DNA from: Priestia iocasae
GTDB lineage: Bacteria > Bacillota > Bacilli > Bacillales > Bacillaceae_H
Assembly (NCBI RefSeq): GCF_016909075.1
Contig: NZ_JAFBFC010000001.1
Location: forward strand, 682,001 to 746,000
DNA length: 64,000 bases
Reading direction: 5' to 3'
Shown here: positions 27,391 through 38,159 of the stretch, piece by piece
How the letters are laid out: each line of letters starts with the position of its first letter
Position numbering within the stretch: the first letter of the stretch is position 1
The notes under the pieces: model-generated
Seen by the model: the letters and a program-made list of their open reading frames with translations, nothing else
What the model was told of the DNA's origin: nothing
Databases searched by the model: none
Made by a program: the position numbers and the translations under genes

Positions 27391-27440
27391 AAAGCTATGA
27401 CCTACCAACCATTATTAATGTTCAAAAGGGAGGGAATTTC

Positions 27441-28202
27441 GTGGGGCTCTCAACAAGTGAAGAACAACAGTATTGGGAACAGTGGATTCAATCACGAGAT
27501 TCTCATGCTGGAAATATGTTAGTGAAAAAATATCTTCCTCTCGTTAACTATCATGTACAACGCATAGCAGTAAGCTTACCAAAAACAATAAACAAAGACG
27601 AGCTTAAAAGTTTAGGGCTTATGGGGTTATATGATGCTTTGGAGAAGTTTGATTATGAACGAGAATTAAAGTTTGATACATATGCCTCATTTAGAGTAAG
27701 AGGGGCTATTTTAGATGGTCTTCGTAAAGAAGATTGGCTTTCGCGTAGTGCTAGAGAAAAGTCAAAGAAGATTGATGCTGCCATTGAGCAACTTGAGCAG
27801 CGTTATTTACGAAATGTTACACCGAGTGAAATCGCAAAAGAAATAGGATTAACTGAAGAGGATGTTCTTCAGTCTATTAATGAAGGCTTTTTTGCGAATG
27901 TTTTATCAATTGAAGATCAGCCGCGAGAAACGGATGATTCTGATCATCAAACATATGCGATTAAAGATGAAAAAGCACTGTCTCCTGAAGAGCAAGTGGT
28001 AAAAAAAGAGACATTTAAAGAGTTAGTTGAAGTGATTCAAGGCTTAAGTGAAAAAGAGCAGCTTGTTTTGTCGTTGTTTTACAAAGAAGAACTAACATTC
28101 ACAGAAATTGGGCATGTTTTAAGCTTATCGACTTCAAGGATTTCGCAAATTCATTCAAAAGCTATCTTCAAACTTCGCACGACGCTAAATAAAGTAATTT
28201 AA
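27441..28202 (+). CDS. sigD: SigD, RNA polymerase sigma factor for late flagellar, chemotaxis and autolysin genes
   Basis: This 253-residue sigma-28 family protein has region 2 (EKFDYERELKFDTYASFRVR, RKEDWLSRSAR) and region 4 (SEKEQLVLSLFYKEEL, LSLSTSRISQIHSKAI). It directs transcription of hag, motAB, lytic enzymes and receptors after hook completion releases it from FlgM, which is not encoded here. The start is GTG with AGGGAGGG upstream. Its position near the operon end is the basis of the known drop in SigD with distance in B. subtilis. Confidence 0.97.
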   Translation: MGLSTSEEQQYWEQWIQSRDSHAGNMLVKKYLPLVNYHVQRIAVSLPKTINKDELKSLGLMGLYDALEKFDYERELKFDTYASFRVRGAILDGLRKEDWLSRSAREKSKKIDAAIEQLEQRYLRNVTPSEIAKEIGLTEEDVLQSINEGFFANVLSIEDQPRETDDSDHQTYAIKDEKALSPEEQVVKKETFKELVEVIQGLSEKEQLVLSLFYKEELTFTEIGHVLSLSTSRISQIHSKAIFKLRTTLNKVI

Positions 28203-28224
28203 TATAAAATCTAGAGGAAATCAT

Positions 28225-28755
28225 ATGACGACATTTTTAATAATCTTCAGCTTTCTTATACACGGTTTGTCTTTGCTTTGTATTGTACTGTTGTATATGC
28301 AGCTGTCTCGTGTTAAAGAGTTGGAGAAGAAGCAGCAACAAACCGTTTATGAAATGGAACAGATTATATTAGCATACGTAACAGAAATGAAAGAGCAGAA
28401 CGAGGAATTCTTTCATCAATTGGGGCAGTCTCAAACGAAAGTCAATCAGCCGTCTCGTTCCTTCTATAAGAAATCAGAAGAACCAGCTACTGAATCACGC
28501 TTCGATGCGAAAAGTGAACCAACGGAAAGTTTATCGGAGTTACTTGATGAGACAGAACGGGAAGAAAAGCCCTATTTATCCTCATTAAACAAACAAGAAG
28601 AAGATGAAAGTGTGGATGAATTATCTCCAGAAGAGATAAAAAAAAGAGCGATTTTTTTAGAAAAAAAAGGTTTAACAATAGAAGAAATAGCTAAGAATCT
28701 ACGTAGAGGTAAGACTGAAATTGAGTTAATATTACAATTTCGACAAGAAAATTGA
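28225..28755 (+). CDS. swrB: SwrB, membrane protein promoting flagellar assembly and swarming
   Basis: This 176-residue protein has an N-terminal transmembrane helix (about residues 3-27, FLIIFSFLIHGLSLLCIVLL). A polar coiled-coil and Glu-rich linker follows, then a conserved C-terminal HTH-like segment (KGLTIEEIAKNLRRGKTEIELI). In B. subtilis SwrB promotes export-gate activation. Three homopolymer runs (A8, T7, A8) lie at 28638-28668 in the C-terminal part. It is the last gene of the fla/che operon; no clear terminator separates it from the rpsB promoter region. Confidence 0.9.
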   Translation: MTTFLIIFSFLIHGLSLLCIVLLYMQLSRVKELEKKQQQTVYEMEQIILAYVTEMKEQNEEFFHQLGQSQTKVNQPSRSFYKKSEEPATESRFDAKSEPTESLSELLDETEREEKPYLSSLNKQEEDESVDELSPEEIKKRAIFLEKKGLTIEEIAKNLRRGKTEIELILQFRQEN

Positions 28756-28763
28756 AATTGTGC

Positions 28764-28792
28764 TTGCTAGTCACAAATGAGTATGCTATATT
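28764..28792 (+). promoter_or_regulatory. Promoter of rpsB-tsf
   Basis: TTGCTA (28764-28769) and TATATT (28787-28792) are 17 bases apart, and TG at 28784-28785 makes an extended -10. This lies about 120 bases before rpsB. The strong ext-10 and the spacing fit a highly expressed ribosomal gene. Confidence 0.6.
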
Positions 28793-28836
28793 TGTTTTTG
28801 GTGTTAATACACACGCTTACTGGATTTAGTCGATGG

Positions 28837-28845
28837 TGCTACAAT
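28837..28845 (+). promoter_or_regulatory. Second possible rpsB promoter element
   Basis: TGCTACAAT is a second extended -10 element 65 bases before rpsB, with no good -35 box. It could be a downstream start site for rpsB. Two purine-rich ribosome-site-like sequences follow (28874-28880 and 28896-28901); the second serves rpsB. Confidence 0.3.
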
Positions 28846-28897
28846 AAGTAGTCTTGACTAAAGATGAAATAAGCGGAGGAGAAAAAAACCATTTTAG

Positions 28898-29626
<729 letters not shown>

Positions 29627-29632
29627 TTGAGC

Positions 29633-29674
29633 AAAAGGTGATAAGAGGGAATAAGCCTTTTATCACCTTTTTTT
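29633..29674 (+). terminator. Terminator or attenuator between rpsB and tsf
   Basis: A stem of about 16 bp, with outer arm AAAAGGTGATAA (29633-29644) pairing with TTATCACCTTTT (29660-29671) and inner GAGG/CCTT, closes a 7-base loop. Seven T residues follow. It should end some rpsB transcripts and let only part read through into tsf. Confidence 0.88.
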
Positions 29675-29726
29675 AACAAAGATTCAATATTTAATATACA
29701 TACTTCATTTTAGGAGGATTATGAAT

Positions 29727-30608
29727 ATGGCAATTACAGCTCAAATGGTTAAACAATTACGTGAAAAAACTGGTGCTGGTATGATGGATTGTAAAAAAGC
29801 ACTAACTGAAACAGATGGTGATATGGACAAAGCAATCGACTACCTTCGTGAAAAAGGTATCGCGAAAGCTGCTAAAAAAGCAGATCGTATCGCTGCAGAA
29901 GGTTTAACTTTCATCGAAGTAAATGGAAATGATGCAGTAATCTTAGAGGTAAACTCTGAAACTGACTTCGTTGCAAAGAACGAAGGTTTCCAAAGATTAA
30001 CGAAAGAATTAGCTGCTCATCTTTTAGCTAATAAACCAGCTTCAGCTGAAGAAGCTTTAGAACAAAAAATGGAGAACGGAACAACTGTTCAAGAGCACAT
30101 CAACTCTGCGATTGCAACAATCGGAGAAAAATTATCTCTACGTCGCTTTGAACTTGTAAGCAAGACAGATGCTGATGCGTTTGGTGCATACTTACACATG
30201 GGCGGACGTATTGGAGTATTAACTCTATTAGCTGGCACAACTGATGAAGAAGCAGCTAAAGATGTAGCAATGCACATCGCTGCAATCAACCCTAAATATG
30301 TATCACGTGACCAAGTTTCTGCTGAAGAAGCTGAGCATGAGCGTGAAGTATTAACTCAACAAGCATTAAACGAAGGTAAGCCTGAAAACATTGTTGCGAA
30401 AATGGTAGAAGGACGCTTAAGCAAATACTTCCAAGATATCTGCTTAGTTGATCAAGCATTCGTTAAAAATCCAGATGTAAAAGTTGGTCAATTCGTTGAG
30501 AGCAAAGGCGGTACTGTACAAAGCTTCGTACGTTTCGAAGTTGGTGAAGGTATCGAGAAACGTCAAGATAACTTTGCAGAAGAAGTAATGAGCCAAGTTA
30601 AAAAGTAA
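29727..30608 (+). CDS. tsf: Elongation factor Ts
   Basis: This 293-residue guanine nucleotide exchange factor recharges EF-Tu. It carries the two EF-Ts signatures [16 protein letters not shown] and [13 protein letters not shown] start at ATG 29727, nine bases after AGGAGG (29712-29717). An ATG at 29721 is too close to that site and would add two residues absent from the family. Confidence 0.98.
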   Translation: MAITAQMVKQLREKTGAGMMDCKKALTETDGDMDKAIDYLREKGIAKAAKKADRIAAEGLTFIEVNGNDAVILEVNSETDFVAKNEGFQRLTKELAAHLLANKPASAEEALEQKMENGTTVQEHINSAIATIGEKLSLRRFELVSKTDADAFGAYLHMGGRIGVLTLLAGTTDEEAAKDVAMHIAAINPKYVSRDQVSAEEAEHEREVLTQQALNEGKPENIVAKMVEGRLSKYFQDICLVDQAFVKNPDVKVGQFVESKGGTVQSFVRFEVGEGIEKRQDNFAEEVMSQVKK

Positions 30609-30621
30609 GAATGCTATTAAG

Positions 30622-30649
30622 TAGGGAGCACATTGTGTTCCCTATTTTT
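30622..30649 (+). terminator. Terminator after tsf
   Basis: A 10-bp stem, TAGGGAGCAC (30622-30631) with GTGTTCCCTA (30635-30644) containing one G-U pair, closes the loop ATT and is followed by five T. The short U run suggests partial termination before pyrH. Confidence 0.7.
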
Positions 30650-30688
30650 GAAAAAAGTGAGTCATACTTTTTAAAATGGAGGTTTAAT

Positions 30689-31411
30689 ATGAGTGTTTCA
30701 AAATATAATCGTATCGTTCTGAAATTAAGTGGTGAGGCGTTAGCCGGAGATGAAGGCTTCGGTATTAACCCTTCTGTTATTAAGTCAATTGCAGAACAAG
30801 TAAAAGAAGTATATGAATTAGGCGTTGAAGTAGCTGTTGTTGTAGGTGGAGGTAACATTTGGCGTGGGAAAATTGGTAGTGAAATGGGCATGGACCGTGC
30901 AGCTGCTGATTACATGGGAATGTTAGCGACGGTAATGAACTCGTTAGCGCTTCAAGATAGTCTTGAAAACTTAGGCGTTCAAACACGTGTTCAAACATCA
31001 ATTGAAATGCGCCAAGTAGCAGAGCCGTACATAAGAAGAAAGGCTGTACGTCATCTAGAGAAAAAGCGTGTTGTCATTTTTGCAGCAGGTACAGGAAATC
31101 CTTATTTCTCAACAGATACGACAGCTGCATTACGTGCTGCTGAAATCGAAGCAGATGTTATTTTAATGGCAAAAAATAATGTGGACGGCGTTTACAATGC
31201 AGATCCACAAAAAGTTCCAGATGCGGTTAAATATGAAACGCTATCATACATTGATGTATTAAAAGATGGACTGGCTGTTATGGATTCAACAGCATCATCA
31301 CTATGTATGGATAATGATATCCCATTAATTGTCTTCTCAATTATGGAAGAAGGTAATATTAAACGTGCCGTTTTAGGTGAAAATATCGGAACAGTAGTTA
31401 GGGGGAAATAA
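30689..31411 (+). CDS. pyrH: UMP kinase
   Basis: This 240-residue hexameric bacterial UMP kinase makes UDP from UMP and ATP. It has the glycine-rich nucleotide site [13 protein letters not shown] and [11 protein letters not shown], and [18 protein letters not shown] 30689 has GGAGGT about 6 bases upstream; an open frame to 30611 lies across the terminator and is not coding. Its stop overlaps one of two ATGs at the start of frr. Confidence 0.97.
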   Translation: MSVSKYNRIVLKLSGEALAGDEGFGINPSVIKSIAEQVKEVYELGVEVAVVVGGGNIWRGKIGSEMGMDRAAADYMGMLATVMNSLALQDSLENLGVQTRVQTSIEMRQVAEPYIRRKAVRHLEKKRVVIFAAGTGNPYFSTDTTAALRAAEIEADVILMAKNNVDGVYNADPQKVPDAVKYETLSYIDVLKDGLAVMDSTASSLCMDNDIPLIVFSIMEEGNIKRAVLGENIGTVVRGK

Positions 31412-31413
31412 TG

Positions 31414-31971
31414 ATGGCAAAACAAGTGTTAGATTCAACAAAAGAAAGAATGGAAAAAGCAATCCAAGCATACTCTCGTGAATTAGCTTCAATTCGCGCT
31501 GGTCGTGCTAGTGCTTCTTTACTTGATAAAATCACAGTAGAATATTACGGTGTCCCTACTCCAGTTAACCAATTAGCTCAAGTTAGCGTACCAGAAGCTC
31601 GTATGCTAGTTATTCAACCTTATGATAAATCACAAATCGGTGAGGTTGAAAAAGCAATTATGAAATCTGACCTAGGCTTGACGCCAACAAGTGATGGATC
31701 TATTATCCGTTTGTCTATCCCTGCTTTAACAGAAGAGCGTCGTCGTGACCTTGTGAAGCTTGTGAAAAAATCTTCAGAGGAAGCGAAAGTAGCTGTTCGT
31801 AATATCCGCCGTGACAGCAACGATGACTTGAAAAAGTTAGAGAAAAACGGTGAAATTACTGAAGATGATTTACGTGGTTACAGTGATGATATTCAAAAGT
31901 TAACAGATGGTTATATCACAAAAATTGATGCAGTTACAAAAGATAAAGAACAAGAAATCATGGAAGTCTAA
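31414..31971 (+). CDS. frr: Ribosome recycling factor
   Basis: This 185-residue factor splits post-termination ribosomes together with EF-G. Conserved segments include [31 protein letters not shown] and [15 protein letters not shown]. Of two tandem ATGs (31411, 31414) I use the second, because GGGGG (31401-31405) is 8 bases away and the length then matches B. subtilis Frr. Confidence 0.97.
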   Translation: MAKQVLDSTKERMEKAIQAYSRELASIRAGRASASLLDKITVEYYGVPTPVNQLAQVSVPEARMLVIQPYDKSQIGEVEKAIMKSDLGLTPTSDGSIIRLSIPALTEERRRDLVKLVKKSSEEAKVAVRNIRRDSNDDLKKLEKNGEITEDDLRGYSDDIQKLTDGYITKIDAVTKDKEQEIMEV

Positions 31972-31996
31972 TTGATTTCAAGGTAAAATATATTGT

Positions 31997-32030
31997 AAAA
32001 GACCCTCTATTGTTTACAGGGGGTTTTTTT
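31997..32030 (+). terminator. Terminator after frr
   Basis: ACCCTC (32002-32007) pairs with GGGGGT (32019-32024), with one G-U pair, across an 11-base loop, and a run of seven T follows. The stem is short but the T run is strong. Confidence 0.65.
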
Positions 32031-32105
32031 GTTAATAATGTGTAATAGGAGATTGTTATGCTGAGCAGTAGTGAAGTATAGCGGTACACAACGGGGGACA
32101 TTTGC

Positions 32106-32888
32106 ATGTTCAAAAAACTTCAACTTTTTAAAAAAGAGCAACAAAACTCGTCAGAATCACTTTCTTTCAGAAAGCTAGAGGTCAAAAAACATTCAATTCC
32201 TGAACATATTGCGATTATTATGGATGGGAATGGTCGATGGGCTCAAAAGAGGGCACTTCCTCGAATTATGGGACATAATGAAGGAATGAAAGTGGTTCGT
32301 CAAATGACAAAGTCTGCAAACGAATTAGGAGTAAAAGTATTAACGCTCTATGCATTTTCTACAGAAAATTGGAAGCGTCCTAAAACGGAAGTGGAATTTC
32401 TCATGAAGTTACCAGAAGAATTCCTTGGCACATTTTTACCTGAACTAATTGAAGAAAATGTTCAAGTGAGAGTAATGGGTAATAAAAACGAGTTACCTAC
32501 TCATACGTTAAATGCTGTTAATAAGGCGATTCGTGACACAAAGAACAATACGGGACTTATTTTAAATTTTGCACTCAATTATGGAAGTCGTAATGAAATG
32601 GTAAAAGCTCTTCAGGCAATTGTGCAAGATAGCAAAATGGGTCTTATCGATGAATCAAACCTCACAGAAGAGGTGGTTTCATCCTATTTAATGAGCAGAG
32701 AGTTACCAGATCCAGATTTGTTAATTCGAACAAGCGGTGAACTAAGGTTAAGTAACTTTATGTTATGGCAGTTGGCTTATACAGAATTTTGGTTTACAGA
32801 TGTATTATGGCCAGATTTCAAAGAAGAACATTTAATTCAAGCTATTGAAGAATTCCAAAATCGAGGACGCCGTTTTGGTGGTGTATAA
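32106..32888 (+). CDS. uppS: Undecaprenyl diphosphate synthase
   Basis: This 260-residue cis-prenyltransferase makes the C55 lipid carrier for cell-wall synthesis. The catalytic Asp is D40 in IAIIMDGNGRWA. The family signatures YAFSTENWKRP and PDLLIRTSGELRLSNFMLWQ are present. GGGGGA precedes the ATG. It begins a block with cdsA, dxr and rasP, the same order as in B. subtilis. Confidence 0.98.
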   Translation: MFKKLQLFKKEQQNSSESLSFRKLEVKKHSIPEHIAIIMDGNGRWAQKRALPRIMGHNEGMKVVRQMTKSANELGVKVLTLYAFSTENWKRPKTEVEFLMKLPEEFLGTFLPELIEENVQVRVMGNKNELPTHTLNAVNKAIRDTKNNTGLILNFALNYGSRNEMVKALQAIVQDSKMGLIDESNLTEEVVSSYLMSRELPDPDLLIRTSGELRLSNFMLWQLAYTEFWFTDVLWPDFKEEHLIQAIEEFQNRGRRFGGV

Positions 32889-32906
32889 AAAGGTGTTGAA
32901 CAGACA

Positions 32907-33695
32907 ATGAAACAACGCATTATTACTGCTGTTATTGCAATAGCAGTATTTGCCCCAATCGTGTTTGCTGGTGGATTGCCTTTTACGTTAATGATTTATC
33001 TGCTTGCAACGATTGGTGTATTAGAATTACTAAGAATGAAAAAAATTAGTGCTATATCTTTTCCGAGTATTATTAGTATTTTATTATTGTGGGTGTTCTT
33101 GCTACCAAGAAGTGCAGACACAACGTTTCAATTACTTAGCGAACATAAAGTAGAAGTTGCACTTTTAGCAGTGCTAACTTTACTGAGTTACACAGTTCTT
33201 ATAAAAAATCAATTTACATTTGATGATGTAGCTTTTATTCTACTATCTACAATCTATGTAGGAATGGGCTTTTATTACTTTATTGAGATTAGACAAGAAG
33301 CATTAGTATATGTATTCTTTGTTTTGTTTATTATTTGGGCAACTGACTCAGGTGCTTATTTTATAGGACGAGCAATCGGAAAACGAAAGTTATGGCCGGA
33401 GATTAGTCCAAATAAAACAATTGAAGGATTTGTAGGTGGCATTGTATGTGCCATAGTTGTGGTTGTTCTATTTAGCCTTATGGCACCTTTAGAGCAATCG
33501 TTAAGCAAGCTTCTACTGATTGGTGTCATGGTATCGGTATTTGGACAAATTGGTGATTTAGTAGAATCAGCCTTAAAGCGTCATTATGAAGTGAAGGATT
33601 CAGGAAATATTTTACCAGGTCACGGTGGGATTTTAGATCGCTTTGATAGCCTCCTATTTGTCTTGCCAATTTTATATTTCTTATTAATGTTGTAA
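32907..33695 (+). CDS. cdsA: Phosphatidate cytidylyltransferase (CDP-diacylglycerol synthase)
   Basis: This 262-residue integral membrane enzyme makes CDP-diacylglycerol from CTP and phosphatidic acid. It has about seven to eight hydrophobic helices. The C-terminal CDS signature is complete, running from [13 protein letters not shown] through [13 protein letters not shown]. The gene is 18 bases after uppS and probably co-transcribed. Confidence 0.97.
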   Translation: MKQRIITAVIAIAVFAPIVFAGGLPFTLMIYLLATIGVLELLRMKKISAISFPSIISILLLWVFLLPRSADTTFQLLSEHKVEVALLAVLTLLSYTVLIKNQFTFDDVAFILLSTIYVGMGFYYFIEIRQEALVYVFFVLFIIWATDSGAYFIGRAIGKRKLWPEISPNKTIEGFVGGIVCAIVVVVLFSLMAPLEQSLSKLLLIGVMVSVFGQIGDLVESALKRHYEVKDSGNILPGHGGILDRFDSLLFVLPILYFLLML

Positions 33696-33732
33696 AATAG
33701 CATGTCTTTGTTGTAGGGAGAGTGAATATACT

Positions 33733-34887
33733 TTGAAGAAAATTGCTTTGCTAGGAGCAACGGGTTCTATCGGACAACAAACAGTAGATGTTGTCAATAT
33801 GCATCAAAACGAGTTTCAGTTAGTTTCTATCTCTGTAGGGCGCAATATTAATGAAGCAAGAAAGATTATTAAAGCATGCTCTCCACGGTTTGTCTCTGTT
33901 TTACATAAAGAAGACAGAGACATGTTACAGCTTGAATTTCCACATGTTACATTTGCATACGGACATGAAGGATTAATAGAAGCCGCTATTTATGAAGAAG
34001 CAGACATTGTTGTTAATGCTGTATTAGGAAGTGTAGGGTTAGAGCCCACATTAGAAGCAATTAAAAGAGGAAAGCCAATTGCCTTGGCTAATAAAGAAAC
34101 GTTAGTAACGGCAGGGCATCTTGTTATGGAAGCAGCAAGAAAGTATAATGTACCCATCCTACCTGTAGATAGTGAGCACTCTGCCATTTATCAATGTCTA
34201 CAAGGACAGGATGAAAAAGCGATTGAGCGTCTTATTTTAACTGCATCCGGTGGAAGCTTCCGTGATAAAACAAGAAAGCAACTAGAGGGTGTTACGGTAA
34301 AGGAAGCGTTGAATCACCCCAATTGGTCCATGGGGGCTAAAATTACAATTGATTCAGCTACAATGATGAATAAAGGGTTAGAAGTCATTGAAGCTTATTG
34401 GTTGTTTGGACTACCATACGATAAAATTGAAGTCGTGTTACATAAAGAAAGCATCATTCATTCAATGGTTGAATTTCAGGATACAAGTGTAATTGCACAA
34501 TTAGGTACTCCTGATATGCGTGCTCCTATTCAATATGCATTAACTTATCCAAATCGTCTTGAATTACCGAATGCCAAAAGGCTTCAGTTATGGGAAGTAG
34601 GAAAGCTGCATTTTTCACAAATGGATTATAGTCGTTTCCGCTGTCTTGCTTTTGCTTTTGAAGCAGGAAAACAAGGAGGAACAATGCCCACTGTTTTAAA
34701 TGCAGCCAATGAAGAGGCGGTAACAGCCTTTTTAGATGGACATATTTCATTCTTGCAAATTGAAAATATGATCGAAACAGCAATGAATCGTCACGATGTA
34801 ATGCAAAATCCTTGTCTATCAACCATTAAAGAAGTAGATTTAGAAGCAAGGCAGTTTGTGAGATCTTTAATTACTAAAAGGGGGTAA
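33733..34887 (+). CDS. dxr: 1-Deoxy-D-xylulose 5-phosphate reductoisomerase
   Basis: This 384-residue enzyme makes methylerythritol 4-phosphate in the non-mevalonate isoprenoid pathway. The NADPH motif is [14 protein letters not shown]. Metal and substrate residues lie in [18 protein letters not shown] and [17 protein letters not shown]. The start is TTG 33733 after GGGAGAG. It feeds precursors to UppS encoded two genes upstream. rasP follows after 6 bases. Confidence 0.97.
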   Translation: MKKIALLGATGSIGQQTVDVVNMHQNEFQLVSISVGRNINEARKIIKACSPRFVSVLHKEDRDMLQLEFPHVTFAYGHEGLIEAAIYEEADIVVNAVLGSVGLEPTLEAIKRGKPIALANKETLVTAGHLVMEAARKYNVPILPVDSEHSAIYQCLQGQDEKAIERLILTASGGSFRDKTRKQLEGVTVKEALNHPNWSMGAKITIDSATMMNKGLEVIEAYWLFGLPYDKIEVVLHKESIIHSMVEFQDTSVIAQLGTPDMRAPIQYALTYPNRLELPNAKRLQLWEVGKLHFSQMDYSRFRCLAFAFEAGKQGGTMPTVLNAANEEAVTAFLDGHISFLQIENMIETAMNRHDVMQNPCLSTIKEVDLEARQFVRSLITKRG

Positions 34888-34893
34888 TACCCA

Positions 34894-36153
34894 TTGAACA
34901 CAGTCATTGCGTTTATTGTTATCTTTGGAGCTTTAGTTTTCTTTCATGAGCTAGGACATCTTGTATTTGCAAAACGAGCAGGTATTTTATGTCGTGAATT
35001 TGCAATTGGATTTGGTCCTAAAATCTTTTCGTTTAAAAAAGATGAAACAGTGTACACCATTCGCTTATTACCATTAGGTGGATTTGTCCGTATGGCTGGG
35101 GAAGATCCAGAAATGATTGATGTAAAACCTGGTCAGATTATCGGATTAAAGTTTGATGAGCAAGGAAAAGTAAATAAAGTTGTAATTAATAATAAAGAGC
35201 AACATCCGGATGCTAAAGTAATTGAAGTAGAGCAAGCAGATTTAGAACATAAGCTATTCATTTCAGGATATGAAGCGCATGAAGAAGAGCGCCTGCAACG
35301 ATTTGAAGTAAGTGAAACTTCTTACTTCATTGCAGATGGTGAAGAGGTTCAGATTGCTCCTTACAATCGCCAGTTCGCTTCTAAAACGTTAAGGCAGCGT
35401 ACAATGGCCATTTTTGCAGGCCCTTTGATGAACTTTGTACTAGCATTCTTCGTTTTTGTTTTCATTGGAATTGCTCAAGGCTATGCTGTTGATAAACCTG
35501 TCATGGGTGAATTAACAAAAGATGGTGCAGCAATCGAAGCGGGTCTCAAAGAAGGCGATGAAATCCAAGCCATTGACGGAGAGAGCGTTAAGACATGGAA
35601 TGATGTTGTGACAATCATTCGCGATCATCCAAATGAAGAATTAAGGTTTACTATTAATCGTAACAATGAAACGACTGAAATTAATGTAACACCAGGTAGT
35701 CAAAAAATTGGCGACGAAACGATTGGACTAATAGGAGTGTATGCTCCAGTTGAAAAATCATTTACTGGTGCTATCAAAAATGGTGTAACAGAGACAGTTA
35801 TGTGGACAAAAGAAATTGTTGTTGGTTTAGGTAAGTTAATTACAGGGCAATTCTCCATTGATATGTTATCAGGGCCAGTTGGAATTTATGTATCCACTGA
35901 TCAAGTGGCTCAGTCAGGGATTTATTATCTAATGAAGTGGGCTGCTGTATTAAGCATTAACTTAGGTATTGTTAACTTATTACCTATCCCAGCACTTGAT
36001 GGAGGCCGCTTAATGTTCTTTGCACTTGAAGCGGTACGAGGAAAGCCAATTGATCGACAAAAAGAAGGATTGGTTCATTTTGTTGGATTTGCATTGCTTA
36101 TGCTACTTATGCTAGTTGTAACATGGAATGATATTCAACGCTTCTTTCTATAA
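34894..36153 (+). CDS. rasP: RasP (YluC), site-2 intramembrane metalloprotease
   Basis: This 419-residue S2P-family protease cleaves RsiW, FtsL and signal-peptide remnants within the membrane. The zinc motif HELGH is at residues 18-22. A PDZ domain (about 185-265) contains KEGDEIQAIDGESVKTW. The second metal motif is in LLPIPALDGG near the C-terminus. The start is TTG 34894 behind AGGGGG. A loop of about 70 residues between the first helix block and the PDZ domain (about 70-140) is charged and variable. Confidence 0.97.
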   Translation: MNTVIAFIVIFGALVFFHELGHLVFAKRAGILCREFAIGFGPKIFSFKKDETVYTIRLLPLGGFVRMAGEDPEMIDVKPGQIIGLKFDEQGKVNKVVINNKEQHPDAKVIEVEQADLEHKLFISGYEAHEEERLQRFEVSETSYFIADGEEVQIAPYNRQFASKTLRQRTMAIFAGPLMNFVLAFFVFVFIGIAQGYAVDKPVMGELTKDGAAIEAGLKEGDEIQAIDGESVKTWNDVVTIIRDHPNEELRFTINRNNETTEINVTPGSQKIGDETIGLIGVYAPVEKSFTGAIKNGVTETVMWTKEIVVGLGKLITGQFSIDMLSGPVGIYVSTDQVAQSGIYYLMKWAAVLSINLGIVNLLPIPALDGGRLMFFALEAVRGKPIDRQKEGLVHFVGFALLMLLMLVVTWNDIQRFFL

Positions 36154-36163
36154 AATGTAAAGA

Positions 36164-36206
36164 AAAAGTTAGACATGAAGAGTTTTTCTTCATGTCTAAC
36201 TTTTCT
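36164..36206 (+). terminator. Terminator after rasP
   Basis: A perfect 18-bp stem (36164-36181 with 36187-36204) closes the loop GTTTT. The only T run is the last four bases of the stem, so it may act in both directions or mainly protect the 3' end. Confidence 0.8.
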
Positions 36207-36319
36207 AGAAGCACTATTCCCTTTATACTGTAAGAAGAGGAATGGGACATATGCAGTACATCCCTAAACTATAAATTTTTATGAAATGATTCATTTCGTT
36301 ATTGAAGAGGTGCGAGGTT

Positions 36320-38023
36320 ATGAGACAAAGTTCTACGTTAATTCCAACATTAAGAGAAGTTCCAGCTGATGCTGAAGTAAAGAGTCATCAACTATTACTA
36401 CGCGCAGGTTACATGCGTCAAAATTCAAGTGGTATTTATAGCTTCTTACCATTAGGGAAGCGAGTTCTACAAAAAGTAGAACAAATTGTTCGAGAAGAGA
36501 TGGATCGTGCAGGTTCAGTTGAATTATTAATGCCAGCTTTACAACAATCTGAGTTATGGCAAGAATCAGGTCGTTGGTATTCGTATGGTCCTGAATTAAT
36601 GCGTATGAAAGACCGTCATCAGCGTGAATTTGCACTAGGGGCAACTCACGAAGAGGTTATTACAAGCTTACTTCGTGATGAAGTAAAGTCATATAAACGT
36701 TTACCTCTTAACTTATATCAAATTCAAACAAAATTCCGTGATGAAAAGCGCCCACGCTTTGGTCTACTACGTGGACGTGAATTTATCATGAAAGATGCGT
36801 ATTCGTTTCATGCCTCTCAAGAAAGCTTGGATGAAGTATATGACAAAATGTATGATGCGTACAGTCGTATCTTTGCAAGATGTGGCTTGAATTTCCGTGC
36901 AGTTATTGCAGATTCAGGTGCAATGGGTGGTAAGGATACGCATGAGTTCATGGTATTATCGGAAATTGGTGAAGATACAATTGCTTATTCTGATACTTCT
37001 TCTTATGCAGCTAATATTGAAATGGCACCTGTAGTGGCAACATATGAAAAAGAAAATGCTACGGCTCATTCATTAGAAAAAGTTGAAACACCAAATCAAA
37101 GAACCATTGAAGAGGTAGCAGGCTTCTTTAATGTTAACGAAGCAAAATGTATTAAATCTCTATTATTCAAAGTGGATGATCGCTATGTACTCGTGTTAGT
37201 TCGTGGAGATCATGAAGTAAATGATATTAAAGTGAAAAATTATCTTGAAGCATCTGTTGTAGAGCTAGCTTCACCAGAAGAAACAAAAGAGGTAATGAAT
37301 TGTACAGTTGGTTCTCTAGGTCCAATTGACTTAGCAGAAAACATTGAAGTCATTGCAGATCATGGTGTAGAAGCTGTGGTAAATGGTATTTGTGGTGCCA
37401 ATGAGGAAGGTTATCATTATAAAGGTGTTAACCCAGAGCGTGATTTTAAAGCTCAATATGTTGACTTGCGTTTTGTTAAAGAAGGAGACCCTTCTCCAGA
37501 TGGACAAGGTGTCATCAAGTTTGCTAAAGGCATTGAAGTTGGACATGTGTTCAAACTTGGTACACGTTATAGTGAAGCGATGAATGCAACGTATTTAGAT
37601 GAGAACGGACGCACTCAACCAATGACGATGGGTTGCTATGGAATTGGAGTATCTCGTACACTTGCAGCAATTGCTGAGCAGTATAATGACGAAAACGGTC
37701 TTGTTTGGCCAACAGCAGTAGCTCCTTACCATGTTCATTTAATTCCAGTGAATATGAAAAATGAAGAGCAAAAAGAGGTTGCTGAACAATTATATAATGA
37801 GTTATTAGACAGTCGTTATGAAGTTTTACTTGATGACCGTCAAGAGCGTCCAGGTGTTAAGTTTGCTGATTCTGACCTTATCGGTGTGCCAGTACGTGTA
37901 ACAATTGGTAAACGCGCTTCAGAAGGGATTGTGGAAGTGAAAGTTCGTGCAACTGGTGAACAATTAGAGGTAGCTGTATCTGACTTACCACAAACAATCA
38001 ATCAATTATTAACAACAAAATAA
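36320..38023 (+). CDS. proS: Prolyl-tRNA synthetase
   Basis: This 567-residue class II enzyme of the bacterial type has an inserted editing (INS) domain (about residues 225-390). Motif 2 lies in [17 protein letters not shown] and motif 3 in [18 protein letters not shown]. The anticodon-binding domain is at about 470-567. ATG 36320 is preceded by CGAGG; six further codons to 36302 are open but not conserved. No T-box leader precedes it. A weak -10-like TATACT is at 36224-36229. Confidence 0.97.
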   Translation: MRQSSTLIPTLREVPADAEVKSHQLLLRAGYMRQNSSGIYSFLPLGKRVLQKVEQIVREEMDRAGSVELLMPALQQSELWQESGRWYSYGPELMRMKDRHQREFALGATHEEVITSLLRDEVKSYKRLPLNLYQIQTKFRDEKRPRFGLLRGREFIMKDAYSFHASQESLDEVYDKMYDAYSRIFARCGLNFRAVIADSGAMGGKDTHEFMVLSEIGEDTIAYSDTSSYAANIEMAPVVATYEKENATAHSLEKVETPNQRTIEEVAGFFNVNEAKCIKSLLFKVDDRYVLVLVRGDHEVNDIKVKNYLEASVVELASPEETKEVMNCTVGSLGPIDLAENIEVIADHGVEAVVNGICGANEEGYHYKGVNPERDFKAQYVDLRFVKEGDPSPDGQGVIKFAKGIEVGHVFKLGTRYSEAMNATYLDENGRTQPMTMGCYGIGVSRTLAAIAEQYNDENGLVWPTAVAPYHVHLIPVNMKNEEQKEVAEQLYNELLDSRYEVLLDDRQERPGVKFADSDLIGVPVRVTIGKRASEGIVEVKVRATGEQLEVAVSDLPQTINQLLTTK

Positions 38024-38039
38024 TTGTCATTCATAGAGG

Positions 38040-38102
38040 AGGCTGATTCATAAAGGTGGTTCGTTACCCTTTCTGAATCAGCCTTATCTTCTCTTCTTTT
38101 TT
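38040..38102 (+). terminator. Terminator after proS
   Basis: AGGCTGATTCA (38040-38050) pairs with TGAATCAGCCT (38074-38084), and an inner AAAGG/CCTTT arm extends the hairpin. A pyrimidine tract rich in T follows to 38102. The sequence AAGGTGG in the loop region is not a T-box core. Confidence 0.78.
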
Positions 38103-38114
38103 GAAGTAGCTTTA

Positions 38115-38123
38115 TGTTAAAAT
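38115..38123 (+). promoter_or_regulatory. Extended -10 promoter of polC
   Basis: TGTTAAAAT (38115-38123) is an extended -10 element 36 bases before the polC ATG. The -35 region falls in the terminator's T tract and is a poor match, so this is a tentative call. Confidence 0.35.
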
Positions 38124-38159
38124 AACAAACAGTGAAACGAACGAATAAGGGGGAGCGAA

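Noticed and set aside
38053-38070. AAGGTGG...ACCC resembling a T-box core near proS/polC
   Set aside because: It lies after proS within a terminator hairpin, lacks the NACCGCG core and has no specifier stem.
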